A DNA stretch of 64,000 nucleotides from positions 14,827,317 through 14,891,316 of the forward strand of contig NC_085085.1 in NCBI RefSeq assembly GCF_963422355.1, read 5' to 3'. The number at the start of each line of letters is the position of its first letter. Position 1 is the first letter of the stretch. The position numbers and the translations under genes were made by a program. Shown here piece by piece: positions 38,901 through 49,015 of the stretch. Origin of the DNA: Corticium candelabrum. Its lineage: Eukaryota; Porifera; Homoscleromorpha; Homosclerophorida; Plakinidae. Under the pieces are notes generated by a model, which was not told the origin of the DNA, did no database searches, and was given only the letters and a program-made list of their open reading frames with translations.

Positions 38901-41198
38901 TTTCGTGTAAGGCATTGATGGGTTAAGTGCACCATGTGCAATAACTTCTCTGTTTAGAGGATGAATACCTGTTGCTCGAAAGCCACTGACCAAATGCTCA
39001 GGGAAAACACTATTTTCCCATAATTTCTTTAGTAGAGAAGGAAAGGATTTTTTTGTGACTACTGCCTGACATGTTTCAGTTTCGTAGATTTTTAGGATTT
39101 GACTCCAGGCTCTCTTGACAGTTCGAAAGACACTCATATCTAAGGGCTGTAGAATGTGTGTTATGTGTGGTGGTAAGCAAAATATAATTGTGTTGTTTTC
39201 CCTGGCACATGTTACTACTTTCAGTGAGATGTGTGAGCCATGACCATCTAGAATAAGCATCACAGGCAGAGACTTGTGCACTGATTCTGTAGCTGGCAGA
39301 AAGACAGAGCAAACCCATTCTGTGAATTGTGCTTCTTCCATCCATCCAGAGTCACTGCTGGTATATCTTGTTCCAATGGGGCCATTTTCCATCCATGCTG
39401 GATCAGCTATCTTAGCTTTATACACAACATAGGGAGGAAGCTTTCCCCCACTGCTGATCCACAGGCTAGCACTGTAATATTCTCTCTGCCGGATCCACTG
39501 CCTACTTCAACAACGTGCTTGTCTCCTCTTCTGACAATGACTTTTGTGGAAGTTACAGAAGTGGAAAGACCTGTTTCATCACAGTTCCATAGGCGAGCTG
39601 CAAGGTCACTGTACTTTAGGTCTAGCAAACCTTCATCCCTCAGTACTTCCTCCAGTTTTGTGAAGAAACCATCGATAACTTCAGGTGTGCAACACTTGGC
39701 TCGTTGGATTGTTAGATGCTGGGGTTTTCTTTCAGTTAGTTCTGGCCAGCGTTTGAAGAAAGCACTTCACCACTTCTTTGATGGCTCGCCTGATGGAAAA
39801 GAGCTTTGACAACCAACATCTGCTAGATATTGCTTGAGCACACGCCCAACCAGGTCACGTGCAGCTGGATAGCCAAATGTTCCTACAGCTATGCATGCAC
39901 GAACCACTACCTTCTCTTCTAGCTCTGAAAGCGTGGTAGGCCTGCCAGTTTGCTGGTGTTTAACAACACCACGGACGTGGCTGTAGAGAGTTGTTGTAGC
40001 ACAGCCATAGGTCTTTGCTGCTTGACGCACTGATAAACGCTTTGACTTAACAGCATCAACTGCTTCTTGGAAAGCAGCAGATTGAGACGAAGCAAACGTC
40101 GACATGTATTTAGAAACACAGTTGGGAAAAGTTCAAATCATTTAGATCAAATGACTTCGTTCGCTCCACCCATGCACGTGCAGAATCAGACACAAGGGAA
40201 CGTGTATACAATCCGTTACTCTACATGCGTAGCAGTGTGCTTTTCAAAGGTTCATCGCAATAAAAATAGCTGTTTATGCCTGTATAGCTACATGTAATTG
40301 AGTCGGGGATCGGTAGACTAGTACACATTCGTTGAATGAGATGTCCACTTCAGGACGGAGATGACTGGTGCTAAGGAAGTCTGTGAGTGCATACCAATAA
40401 AATCCAGACAGTAAGAATTTTGTATGTGTTTCAAAACTACCGCGTAAGTGATTAATTTCAATTAGGCATTGAGAGAAATCACTGTACGCCATATTGCCAT
40501 CCACACCAAATGAAACGTGCAAGCACCATGCTAGTAGATATATGTAACCGTCTGTACCATGTTTTTGCACTAATAAACGATTTCTAGATAGAAACAGGCC
40601 GTTTTAGCTTACCTTTGGCAAGATGAGGGGAAATGGTAGCCAGAGCCTAAACATTCACCAAAATTATTCTACATCGTCAGTACAGACTAGATAAACACAT
40701 GACAAAATCGCAACGCGATGTGATAGTTGTATCTGGGAGAAAATAAATGTTCCGAATTAGGCTGGGAGAGCTAATGGTTTCTCACGAACCGCCCACAATC
40801 GCGTGTTGAAACGTGGTCGACCGAAACGAGCGTCGCTCCATCGGAGTGTCAACAGTTACTCTACAAGATTATCTAGGGTACAAGCCAATCAAGCACTTCG
40901 GTAAAAAGAAACACGATCGTGAAGTAAGGCGTGGCCAAAACTGTTCCGAATTAGGTGCCGCTACCCTACCACACGTATTGTTATTATCTGATTTGTGATG
41001 TAGTTGTACTGTCATAGTATACTGAATAATATAGTAGACGCGAAAAAAACGAAATTACGTATACCTCACAGCGATTTTGAGAGAGGAAGCTTTAGTAACA
41101 AAAGATCCTCCGTATCTTCGAACGCCTCGCACTGATAACTGGAAGGAGCTACCAAAGAAACACGTTCCCAGAAGAATTAGAGCGAATGCCTCCAACAT
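35965..41198 (-). CDS. TLCD3: TLC-domain membrane protein, TLCD3/FAM57-like
   Basis: A multi-pass endoplasmic-reticulum or Golgi membrane protein of the TLC family, linked in vertebrates to sphingolipid metabolism. Exon 1 (41065-41198) starts with MLEAFALILLGTCFFGSSFQ, a hydrophobic signal-anchor-like helix. Exon 2 (about 36700-36780) gives LVSCIQAVGATAVGVYTVFT. Exon 3 (about 36446-36625) has FGLPYLIYDLRAMY and IHHVALTAFG, with the paired histidines typical of the family. Exon 4 (about 36285-36385) gives GLGDFFVGCIFCAEMSTIFL. The last exon has ISFFICRILVFPFMFWMYGK and LFQAYWFSIIFVK, ending at TAA 35965. These blocks follow human TLCD3A/B in order. Which paralogue it corresponds to is not resolvable. 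Intron 1 carries two mobile elements. Confidence 0.88.
36799..37071. mobile_element. Harbinger-like MITE, head-to-tail dimer
   Basis: The left end is GGGCTGGTTCACAATATTGA and the right end read inward is AGCCTGGTTCACAATGTTGA. An internal copy of the end (AGCCCGGTTCACAGTGTTGA) at about 36912 splits it into two similar units. Each unit carries GAGCGTCAACATCAAAG and its complement CTTTTGATGTTGACGCTGAC (CCTTTGATGTTGACGCTGAC in unit 2), so each forms its own hairpin. The outer ends adjoin TAA and TTA. There is no coding capacity. Confidence 0.8.
38479..40105 (-). pseudogene. Pogo-like DDE-PHD transposase, inactivated
   Basis: The order of domains matches copy 1: psq-type helix-turn-helix (AVDAVKSKRLSVRQAAKTYG at 39980-40070), the catalytic motifs WNCDETG, LILDGHGSH and QPLDMSVFR, and a C-terminal PHD finger at 38479-38643 (CQGC, CDKTGC, HYWC, CPAC). 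Three lesions break it. A TGA stop at about 39766 replaces the second tryptophan of KKWW. A one-base shift lies in the GGGGG run near 39444. A further shift lies in the CTTT tandem run near 38695-38715. The second zinc-ligand pair is spaced C-x4-C instead of C-x2-C. Confidence 0.88.
38695..38716. repeat. (CTTT)n short tandem repeat in transposase copy 2
   Basis: About five CTTT units coincide with the frameshift between the DDE core and the PHD finger; replication slippage here probably caused the shift. Confidence 0.8.
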
Positions 41199-42112
41199 CT
41201 CTGGATAACTTCAGTTGACGCATGCGCTATGCGCTCCACTAACAGAATTAATTAACAGATTAATGTTATACTGTATGGCTACTAATTTTTGACAAAACAA
41301 GTGCGTACGCGCAATTGTTTGACATTCAAAGCCTGCATGTCAACTTCCGTAAAATCCGTTCATACAACCGCCCCCTAACATGCGCCCGTAGATAAATCTA
41401 TGGTATATCCAACAGTGCAGAGTGAATTTCACAGCAAACAGATAGTTATACATTTCAAGAAACATACTGTAGTTAATCTGTGTGCAAATTATAGAGTAAG
41501 CACACTGTCATTGATAGCACTAGGTAATTACAGACTTCCTACTAGGTCACCATTCATTCACTTCAAGCTACTGAAGCAAACTTGATGTTTGTGTCAGTAG
41601 TTTACACTCTCTCTCTAAGACTCATTAACATTTTATATCATGTACTTGTCCCGTTTCTTTCACTGAGCACAAAACACATTTCAACCAAATTGCTAGAAAC
41701 ATTTTTTCATTTGATTACAACAAAGTACATGTGAGTCATTACTGTGCAAGTAACTCAACCACACTAATGCTAACCATGCCACAGTAATGACTACCATATC
41801 TGTCACAGAAGTCTTGACACATGAACAGATCATCACAAACTGTTTCATGATCAACTCGTCTTCTAAATCTTCAAAAGAATAAAGACACATACAACTGAAT
41901 TAATGCACATCAGTGTATACACTGTTTATTACAATAAAATCCCATTGTCATTCATACAAATGCAAGCACACAAACACTATTCAATCCATGTGTCACTAAA
42001 ATTGCAAATAAGTCCACACTGTCTATAAATACATTCTAGAAAGTTTAGCAGGATAGCCTTGTTCTGGACACAAAACTTGTTATGATTTCCTACATTAAAG
42101 AAAGAAAATTAC
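41199..42112. other. Upstream region of the TLCD3-like gene; possible 3' part of the next gene
   Basis: A weak exon-like frame on the minus strand near 41810-41885 (FRRRVDHETVCDDLFMCQDF) does not join in phase with the exons at 42113-42532. Nothing else was recognised. Confidence 0.35.
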
Positions 42113-42863
42113 CTGTTTCATATAAATTCCAATTTCAAGACTTTCATTTGGTAAAATTGGTTCTAATTGCTGGTTAAGAAACAACCTTGTCCTGGTCTTC
42201 AGTTCTTCAATGCTACATATATGAAAGCATAAAGTAAGCATTGTGTTTCTCTAATCAGTTACGTATACAGTATGGTACTGTACAGTAATCATGCAAACAC
42301 TAAGCTGTAAAGTGCAATCACTACATCACTTACTCAAAGTTCAGCACAAGACCTGTTCAAGCGGCATGAAAGGCAATCTGCAGCGTGTAGACAGATTAAT
42401 GTGACATAAACAAAACAAACCATACTATAATTAATACCACAAAGGCCACAAACTAACCAGCATTGAGAAAAGTGATATTGACAATCCATAATCAGAAAAA
42501 TCAAACTTCATGTTGGCATAATTAAAAGCAGCCTACATAAAAACAAAACTTTTAATAAGTCAAGCTAAGCAGATCAATCAAAATGCAAAATGCTTCATGG
42601 GTTTGGTGAGTTTTCGGTTTCCGTTGGCACCAAAATACATTAAGACTACTTTCGATTACGCCAGATATATTTACAAAACACTAAAACAATCCCTACATTG
42701 CAGACAATTTGCTAGGTATCTCCATGGCAATTGCTTGCAATCGCTGCACACTGCATCTGAGTGCTATGCAAGCATGTGACTACAAAGAAGCACGTAGCAT
42801 ACTCATTCTCAATGTCTACAGTAGCAACTGCGCAAAAAATTGAGAAATTACCTTTGCATTTGA
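42113..42863 (-). CDS. Unidentified exons in consistent phase, with an in-frame TGA
   Basis: Three minus-strand blocks have good splice sites and join in one reading frame. They are 42458-42532 (AAFNYANMKFDFSDYGLSIS), 42334-42377 (IAFHAA, stop, TGLVLNF) and 42113-42212 (IEELKTRTRLFLNQQLEPIL then PNESLEIGIYMKQ). A 15-nt microexon at about 42849-42863 (VSNAK) may precede them. The TGA at 42357-42359 sits in the middle of otherwise open sequence. It could be a nonsense mutation, a sequencing error, or less likely recoding. No start, no end and no family were recognised. Confidence 0.4.
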
Positions 42864-43844
42864 TACCTGTACGTTCTTCTTGCACAGCTTCCAGATTTGT
42901 ACGTATGCAATAAGATTTTTTCTTTACAGACACGAGCACCACATTAGATTGCAATTCAAACGCATCCATACGCTTCAGAACAACGACAGCTCGACACTTC
43001 GCTATTCGATCTGACGATGTTTCGACTTCTAATACCACAATCTTCGTCCAACATTACCACAGTGCGTACCAAATCGACAGTGCATCACTTGCTACGTATA
43101 CACGACTTCAATATCACCGAGCCGTGCTACGAATAGGCATAGGTACCACGTATCCTGCAGAGCTGAAGATAATCATATTCTGGTAATTGTAGACGAGTAA
43201 AACAACACAGGAGGTCAAAACAGATACATCCACACCTACAAGGCTACATTGTCGAAATATTTAGATATGCGAAAACTGTCATCAACATTACTTATTGAAA
43301 GCTCTAGCTAAACGTCGAAGAAGTCATGAGACTTGCGAGGAGCCTACTCAATCCAATAAAGGAGACAAAACGTGTAACTCAGTGTAAGGTAGTATGATTT
43401 CCGTATACCATCACAACTCACACCTAAGCTGATCCCATGCACAGAAACAATAAATGTAGCCTACAATTTGCACTGTGGAATAAACACTATAAGATCTAGA
43501 GCCATTCTAATATTGACACCGTCTGCTAGAAAGCTCAAATGACCTAGTTAATCAGGTCTGTAAAACAGATCTGATTTCGAATCTTGAAATCTGACTAAAT
43601 CTCTGTGTTGACTAGTAACCTGTACTGGCAGGACGCGTGCAAACACTAGCAGCATTTGAAAATGACTTGTCAACAAAGGTTTACACAGTCCTAGTACATT
43701 AATTAAACTAATGTACTAAACTAAGATGGAGTAATAATAAGTAGCAAGTTACAAAATTATCTTCCATAGTAACAAACAAGACTCCTTCACATGCCAGTCA
43801 AAACAACAACTATCTTCATGGGAAGGCCTACACTGTTCGTAATG

Positions 43845-43888
<44 letters not shown>

Positions 43889-44090
43889 TGTGTGAGTCTA
43901 TCTGTTGTCTATAACACCACCATATTCATTTTAGTGACCACCTCGTCCCCAGTCGTCGACAGTCACTGGTTGGCATTATACAAATGACCACACAAAACAA
44001 ACTGGCTGACAAATGTGCTGACACAATTCAGTGCCAAATTCAACACAGTTTAATTCGGATGTGCCAGACTAAGAACAATTTACAACAGGC

Positions 44091-44095
<5 letters not shown>

Positions 44096-44127
<32 letters not shown>

Positions 44128-44137
44128 TAATAATAAA
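44096..44137. repeat. (AAT)n microsatellite
   Basis: Trinucleotide AAT run with a few interruptions, about 150 bp before dispersed repeat A copy 2. Confidence 0.9.
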
Positions 44138-44246
44138 TTAAGAAACTTGTCTGTCTTTCTCTCCCATGTTTCTCTAGCTTTATCCAAGAGACTATGACTT
44201 GTTTCAGTCGTTAGGAAGTTTCTATGGTCTGGCAAACGGTCCCGTT

Positions 44247-44469
44247 GACGATGACGTTCAGTGCTTTCCTGGTGGTCATTTATATCCACTAGGCGTGCTG
44301 TACCGATGTTCGTGGTCACCAGTAATGCCTGCAATCTATATCGAATTGGCTAGTCATTGATCGCCGTGTGGACTACACAGAAACATGTACCCCGTTGGGC
44401 TCACCTGCTGGGTTGGTGGGCGCCCAGATGGGGTAAAGACCCCACTTGCCCATTATGGAGGGGCATAGC
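44247..44469 (+). repeat. Dispersed repeat family A, copy 2
   Basis: Matches 5252-5466 along its length (GCAATCTATATCGAATTG, TGGACTACACAGAAACATGT and AAAGACCCCACTTGCCCAT are shared). A partial third piece (GGGTTAGTGGGCGCCCAGTT) is at about 44827-44846, so the family is nested in or next to the tandem duplication. Confidence 0.75.
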
Positions 44470-44478
44470 AACACATAA

Positions 44479-44810
44479 GCACTTACAGAAAACAGTGCTT
44501 CTGGGATCTACTTGGATCCTTCATAAAGTCATGTCTTCTTTCTAGACAGCCGTGATGGTCTAAGTACTTCTGAAGCAGGGTTTGCTTCTGGTACTTGTAA
44601 TAGACTTTACAAACCAGACTGATCTGATTGAGCCTGACACACATCACAACTTGCAGCACTTACAGAAAACAGTGCTTCTGGGATCTACTCGGATCCTTCG
44701 TAAAGTCATGTCTTCTTTCTAGACAGCCGTGATGGTCTAAGTACTTCTGAAGCAGGGTTTGCTTCCCGTACTTGTAATAGACTTTACAAAGCAGACTGAT
44801 CTGATTGAGC
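44479..44810 (+). repeat. 155-bp segment duplicated in tandem
   Basis: 44479-44633 and 44656-44810 are nearly identical (GCACTTACAGAAAACAGTGC to CTGATCTGATTGAGC), separated by 22 bp. Only a few substitutions are seen, so the duplication is young. Confidence 0.9.
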
Positions 44811-45329
44811 ACAACAATAAACCTGCCGGGTTAGTGGGCGCCCAGTTGAGAGGGTGATAACAACAAATCATTGCTTTTTCTATTCACATGTATGTTTCAA
44901 TATGCAAGCATTGATTCTAAATAGTCTAATTACCAAATCGTTCACAATCAGACCATCAAAGCATAGACTGGAGCACATTCAATTCACTTGTAAATCAAAA
45001 CTGATATTCACGTGACATTCCCTAATTGATTACTACATACCCTAATTCTGGAAATTAACGCAGTAACTTAGTAAATGCAAAATGCTGCCAGACACTCGCC
45101 AAATGCATTATTTACAGAGTTACTACTATTTATTATTTATTTACTAGCTGATTTGGCCCTTCTTAGCCCAGGCAAATTAAATTGTTAGTTATCAAGTGCC
45201 AAGCAGATAAAATAACTGCTAAGTATCGTGTTCCAGAAAGATGAGATCCTTTCTGAATATCCGCTATTCACAAAATCCGGATGTAGTTTCACAAATATGT
45301 GACCAAATCACACATCTAATCTTGCAGCT

Positions 45330-45780
45330 ATTTAGATGTTGCTGCCACATTACATGAAACAGGTGTAGCAATGTGGCAGCTACTCGACACACATACACAA
45401 GGAGAATGAACATACTGAAGGCGTATTCTAAAGAACCTGGTTATACTCAAAAATCTTCCTTTTATCCATGTCACTGGTAACAAACGACAGGCTTCGTGTG
45501 TACCGTCCGAGGTCGGTCATAAAATGAACATTTCAGATTCGGTGGAGACCTAATGCGCCATTAGTTTATAGAGAAATTCAAGTGCGAGAGGAGGTGGTTC
45601 GATCAGTAAGAAATCGTGGAACTCTGGACGATGACACCACCTTCGTTGACTACAACGATCAAATTGACATGCATGAGCAACGATTAGTGGAGCTACAACT
45701 CACGGTTTCGGAGACATGTGCGATCACACAAACAAACCAGACAAACAGACAGCTCTCCTCTATATACAGTATACATCATA
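45330..45780. repeat. Dispersed repeat family B, copy 2
   Basis: A diverged relative of 15560-16110, with the same order of words and an ACAAACAGACAGCTCTCCTC tail. Confidence 0.6.
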
Positions 45781-46339
45781 GATGTTTGTTTGCACTGCGT
45801 TTCCATATTTGCACTTACCCAAATAGCATTGCCTATAAAAACCGTCCACCATGTCAATTCGCATTATTACCCAAGGCATGAAATGCTAGAGTACAGTAGT
45901 GCAGGCTGCTCACGTGACGTATGACCGACCGACCAAACGACTCGACGACTCACTCCGCCTACTGCGTAACTCGTGACCAAATATATCAAAACCTATTTTT
46001 ACCCACGTAATAATTTCCAAAGTTATGATAGTTTTATGCACTAAACTAAGCACCGGAGTAGTTTCTTACACAGACATGTCTTGCAACAAGCAACTGACAG
46101 CGCAAGTACTGCATACTGTGTATATGACTATTTGATCTTGATACGTAGCTGTAGATCCACACACAAGCATTACTGATGGTCTATTGCATTCAAGAGTAAG
46201 CTATGGCATAAACAATCCATACTCATAAAAGCAACATTCGAAAGAGGACACGAAGAATCTCGTCAAATCATCTAAAACGTAGCAGTATATACGACAACGA
46301 GCCAAACTCCTATAGAGTCTTCATCAAGTCTTGTCGCGC

Positions 46340-47900
46340 CTACATTGCACCGCTTCGATATCCGTCGTATAAGGGTGGAGGACGCATAGGCCGTGGAGGA
46401 GGTGGTGTCCTCCTTCTATGTGGTCCGCCAGAAGGTAGTAGTGGAAGAGGATGAGGATATGCGCTGATTTGAAAAAAGACAACGTTCAGTCAAATCGAAT
46501 GACAACAGTATCAATCAGCAGGATGCAACAAGCAAACACTACAATGGGAACGTTGAGGAAAGTGCTACTACTTGAAAGAAACACTGTCCAGATTATACAT
46601 GTGTTGGTAATGTCCAGTTTACGATATTCAAACACTCGCAAAAAATTTTCGTGTAACATTTCTAAAAAATCGACCATGACTGCCATACTAATTAACAAAC
46701 AAAACCTGTCCACCGGTTGTTTGCAAGCTTTCATAATTTGACATGCTAAAACAATCTCAACAAAAATTTTCATTTTTGTTCTTCAAACGTTGAATCGTTG
46801 ATGTCTAAAAGCAAGGCTAGAAATCTGGCAGTGTACCTTTAAAATTCACTACATTTAGCAGTCATGCGTATTGCCAGAAAATGACAATCCCTATTCGAGA
46901 ATTACGACAACAACATACGAACTTCGCAACCTGTGTTCGAACTATTCGATTGTCGCAAAGAAAGAAAGGTTTTTCCTAAGCATTGAACTAACAAGCTAGA
47001 AACATAAAATCTTACCCTCTTGGTGGTGGCTCCCTGTATTTATCTTCATAATAGCTATAATCAAGAAGACAACAAATATAAAGTATACTTAATGTTACTA
47101 AATGCACAATGAATAAACCTTGCATAAGCAGAAGGTGGTGGTGGTGGTGGTTCTGGTCTTCGATATGGTGGAGTACGACTCCTAGAGCGATATCTAGGTG
47201 GAGGAAGATCATACGCACGGTAATCTCTTGGTGGTGGTGGTGGTGGTGGCGGCGGTGGTGAATAGCGAGAGTAGTAAGATGATGCCCGACGCTCTTCGTA
47301 GTATGGATCACGCCTGTCATAATCACGCCTCTCATATTCATACCACCGAGGGCTGTGATCATCATAGTAGCGAGTTGGAGGCGGTGGTGGTGGAGGCCTG
47401 ATCAGAGGACTGCTTGCAGCATAAGGACCACTTCCAGCGTAAGGGTCACTTCCAGCATAAGGGCTGCTTCCAGCGTAAGGGCTGCTTCCAGCGTAAGGGT
47501 CATGATAGTGATAGGGATTGTGATACGGTGAAGTACCATACATATCAGCGTCATAGTAGGGACGGCCTGTACGTTGGCTAACAGATTGTGATAAAACATT
47601 ATTATAATTAAATTAATGAGAAGTATGCAATCTTTTTACTAACTCTCTGAGAGGCTCACGACGACTAATTGGACCCATAGGCCGAAGCTTTCCTGACTTG
47701 AACTGGTTCTTTGAAACCTGAAAAGGCAAGAAAATGCTGATTACCTAACAACCAGCAACACCTACATAATCCAACTGAAAAATAGTGGCTGTACTGCAAC
47801 TGTTATGATATTACCACACAGACAACCGTGTGAACTCAAATGCTAATGTTGGAAATTTCTGAAAACGCAAAACTTTGAGTTATAGGTGCAGTCACTAAAG

Positions 47901-47981
<81 letters not shown>

Positions 47982-48858
47982 GCTATATCTCAGTTGGTTA
48001 GAGAGTCATCCTATGGAGTGATTACATCCGGGACCTTGCAGAGTGCAGGGTTGCAGGTTCAAGTCACAGTGATGGCGAGCTATGGCATAATTTTCTTAGG
48101 CAAGAAACTTACACACAATTGCCTCTCTCGACTCAGGAGTATAAATGAGTACCTGGTCATTGACTGGGGTGGCAAAGGCCCCCGACTGCGACAAAGTCCA
48201 TCAGCCCCTGAGGTCCTGGCGGGACTTCAGGTGCCCACACCACAGTTGGCATCACAGTCGGTGCTACTGCGAGTACCTGGCCAGGCTCCAGGAGATTGCT
48301 TAGCACAGCCCATAGCTCCTGCGTAGTGCACAGGAACCCAGCACAGGAACCCAGCACAGGAACCCAGCCATCTGGCTGGGATCCTAACGGTAATGAACGC
48401 AACTCCTTATCTATTTGCCATTTTATTATATTTTGTGTGTGTGGCCTTATCCAAGCAACTCTAAGCAACACTAATTGATTAAACGACCAGCACCTCTAGA
48501 TTGCTGTATATATCTACACCTGCTTCTCGCCTCTGTCTACATACAATCAGAACAACACGTGCTGCTCTCACCTCAACTCGAATCACTTTCCCTTGAAATT
48601 CCCAACCGTTTAGCGACTCTGCTGCTCTCGATGCGTCTTCAGTTTTGTCGTAATGCTACAAACAACAACGAAATATATCGTTGCCTCGTCACCCTAATCT
48701 GGAACTCGATTCACCTACTAGGGAGTCCTACTTACCACAAACCCATAGTCGGATAGAATGTCGCACTCGGTAACCTTTCCATACCGCTCGAAAAGCGCTT
48801 GCAATTCGTACGCTTTGCAATCTTGAGGAATGTTCCCGACGTACAGCTTCTTCGACAT
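46340..48858 (-). CDS. RRM RNA-binding protein with PYAGS and polyproline/RS-like tail
   Basis: A single N-terminal RNA-recognition motif of RBM4/lark type, followed by a long low-complexity tail; probably a nuclear pre-mRNA-binding or splicing protein. Exon 1 (48736-48858) starts [20 protein letters not shown] (RNP2 = LYVGNI). Exon 2 (48572-48655) gives [20 protein letters not shown] and GKVIRVE. Exon 3 gives [20 protein letters not shown]. The next exon carries PYAGS five-residue repeats, two polyproline runs and many RY, RD and YR dipeptides. A short exon [13 protein letters not shown] (about 47020-47055) and a last proline-arginine exon end at TAG 46340. Expected RNP1 (GFVHYDK) straddles the first intron. 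A close human counterpart was not fixed. Confidence 0.85.
47902..47980. repeat. (GT)n microsatellite abutting the SINE
   Basis: About 79 bp of GT immediately left of the SINE head, in an intron of the RRM gene. Confidence 0.95.
47981..48379 (+). mobile_element. tRNA-derived SINE
   Basis: The head is tRNA-like. An A-box-like TCTCAGTTGGTTAGAG lies at about 47988-48003 and a B box GGTTCAAGTC at 48056-48065, spaced as in a tRNA gene. The acceptor and anticodon arms do not fold into a proper tRNA. The body follows with GGCAAGAAACTTACACACAA, CTCTCGACTCAGGAGTATAA and ATGAGTACCTGGTCATTGAC, a pattern I associate with invertebrate SINEs. It ends with four tandem CACAGGAACCCAG units (about 48326-48372). 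It is antisense to the host gene. Confidence 0.85.
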
Positions 48859-49015
48859 GGTCCGTCAACCGTGCGCGCGCTAAGCAAGCACACCAACCCA
48901 CAAATTTCCGGTTGTTCTTATAATCGCCTAGTAAATTCTAACGCATTGGAATTACAATAGCTTAGTTAATGAAGCATCTACATATATAAATCTCTCAACA
49001 CTAACAATCTATTAT

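Larger units (their letters stand above)
37712..40966 (-). mobile_element. Pogo/Tigger-like DNA transposon with PHD-finger transposase, copy 2
   Basis: About 3.25 kb between perfect 25-bp inverted ends (GGGTAGCGGCACCTAATTCG then GAACA), with flanking TA on each side (37710-37711 and 40967-40968). The motif CCTAATTCGGAAC occurs terminally (37723-37735; reverse 40943-40955) and subterminally (37927-37939; reverse 40749-40761). The organisation matches copy 1 at 130-3350, but the sequence differs enough to be a separate subfamily. It sits in intron 1 of the TLCD3-like gene, in the same direction as that gene. Confidence 0.9.
43040..46339. other. Gene-poor repeat field
   Basis: About 3.3 kb without a convincing exon. 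It contains a GT/GC tract (43845-43888), an AAT run (44096-44137), dispersed repeat A (44247-44469), a 155-bp tandem duplication (44479-44810) and dispersed repeat B (45330-45780). Short open frames here are single-block and lack splice partners. Confidence 0.6.

Noticed and set aside
42357-42359. Selenocysteine codon
   Set aside because: No SECIS element was recognised and the surroundings are not of a redox type; a nonsense change or error is more likely.
44080-44334. 84-codon minus frame resembling a retroelement tail
   Set aside because: It runs through an AAT microsatellite and repeat A; no reverse transcriptase or other retroelement motif was found.
45582-45881. 99-codon frame (MREEVVRSVRNRG...)
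   Set aside because: It lies inside dispersed repeat B, has no splice partners and ends in simple-repeat-derived sequence.
47981-48075. A tRNA gene
   Set aside because: The A and B boxes are present, but the arms do not pair as in a tRNA and a SINE body follows directly.
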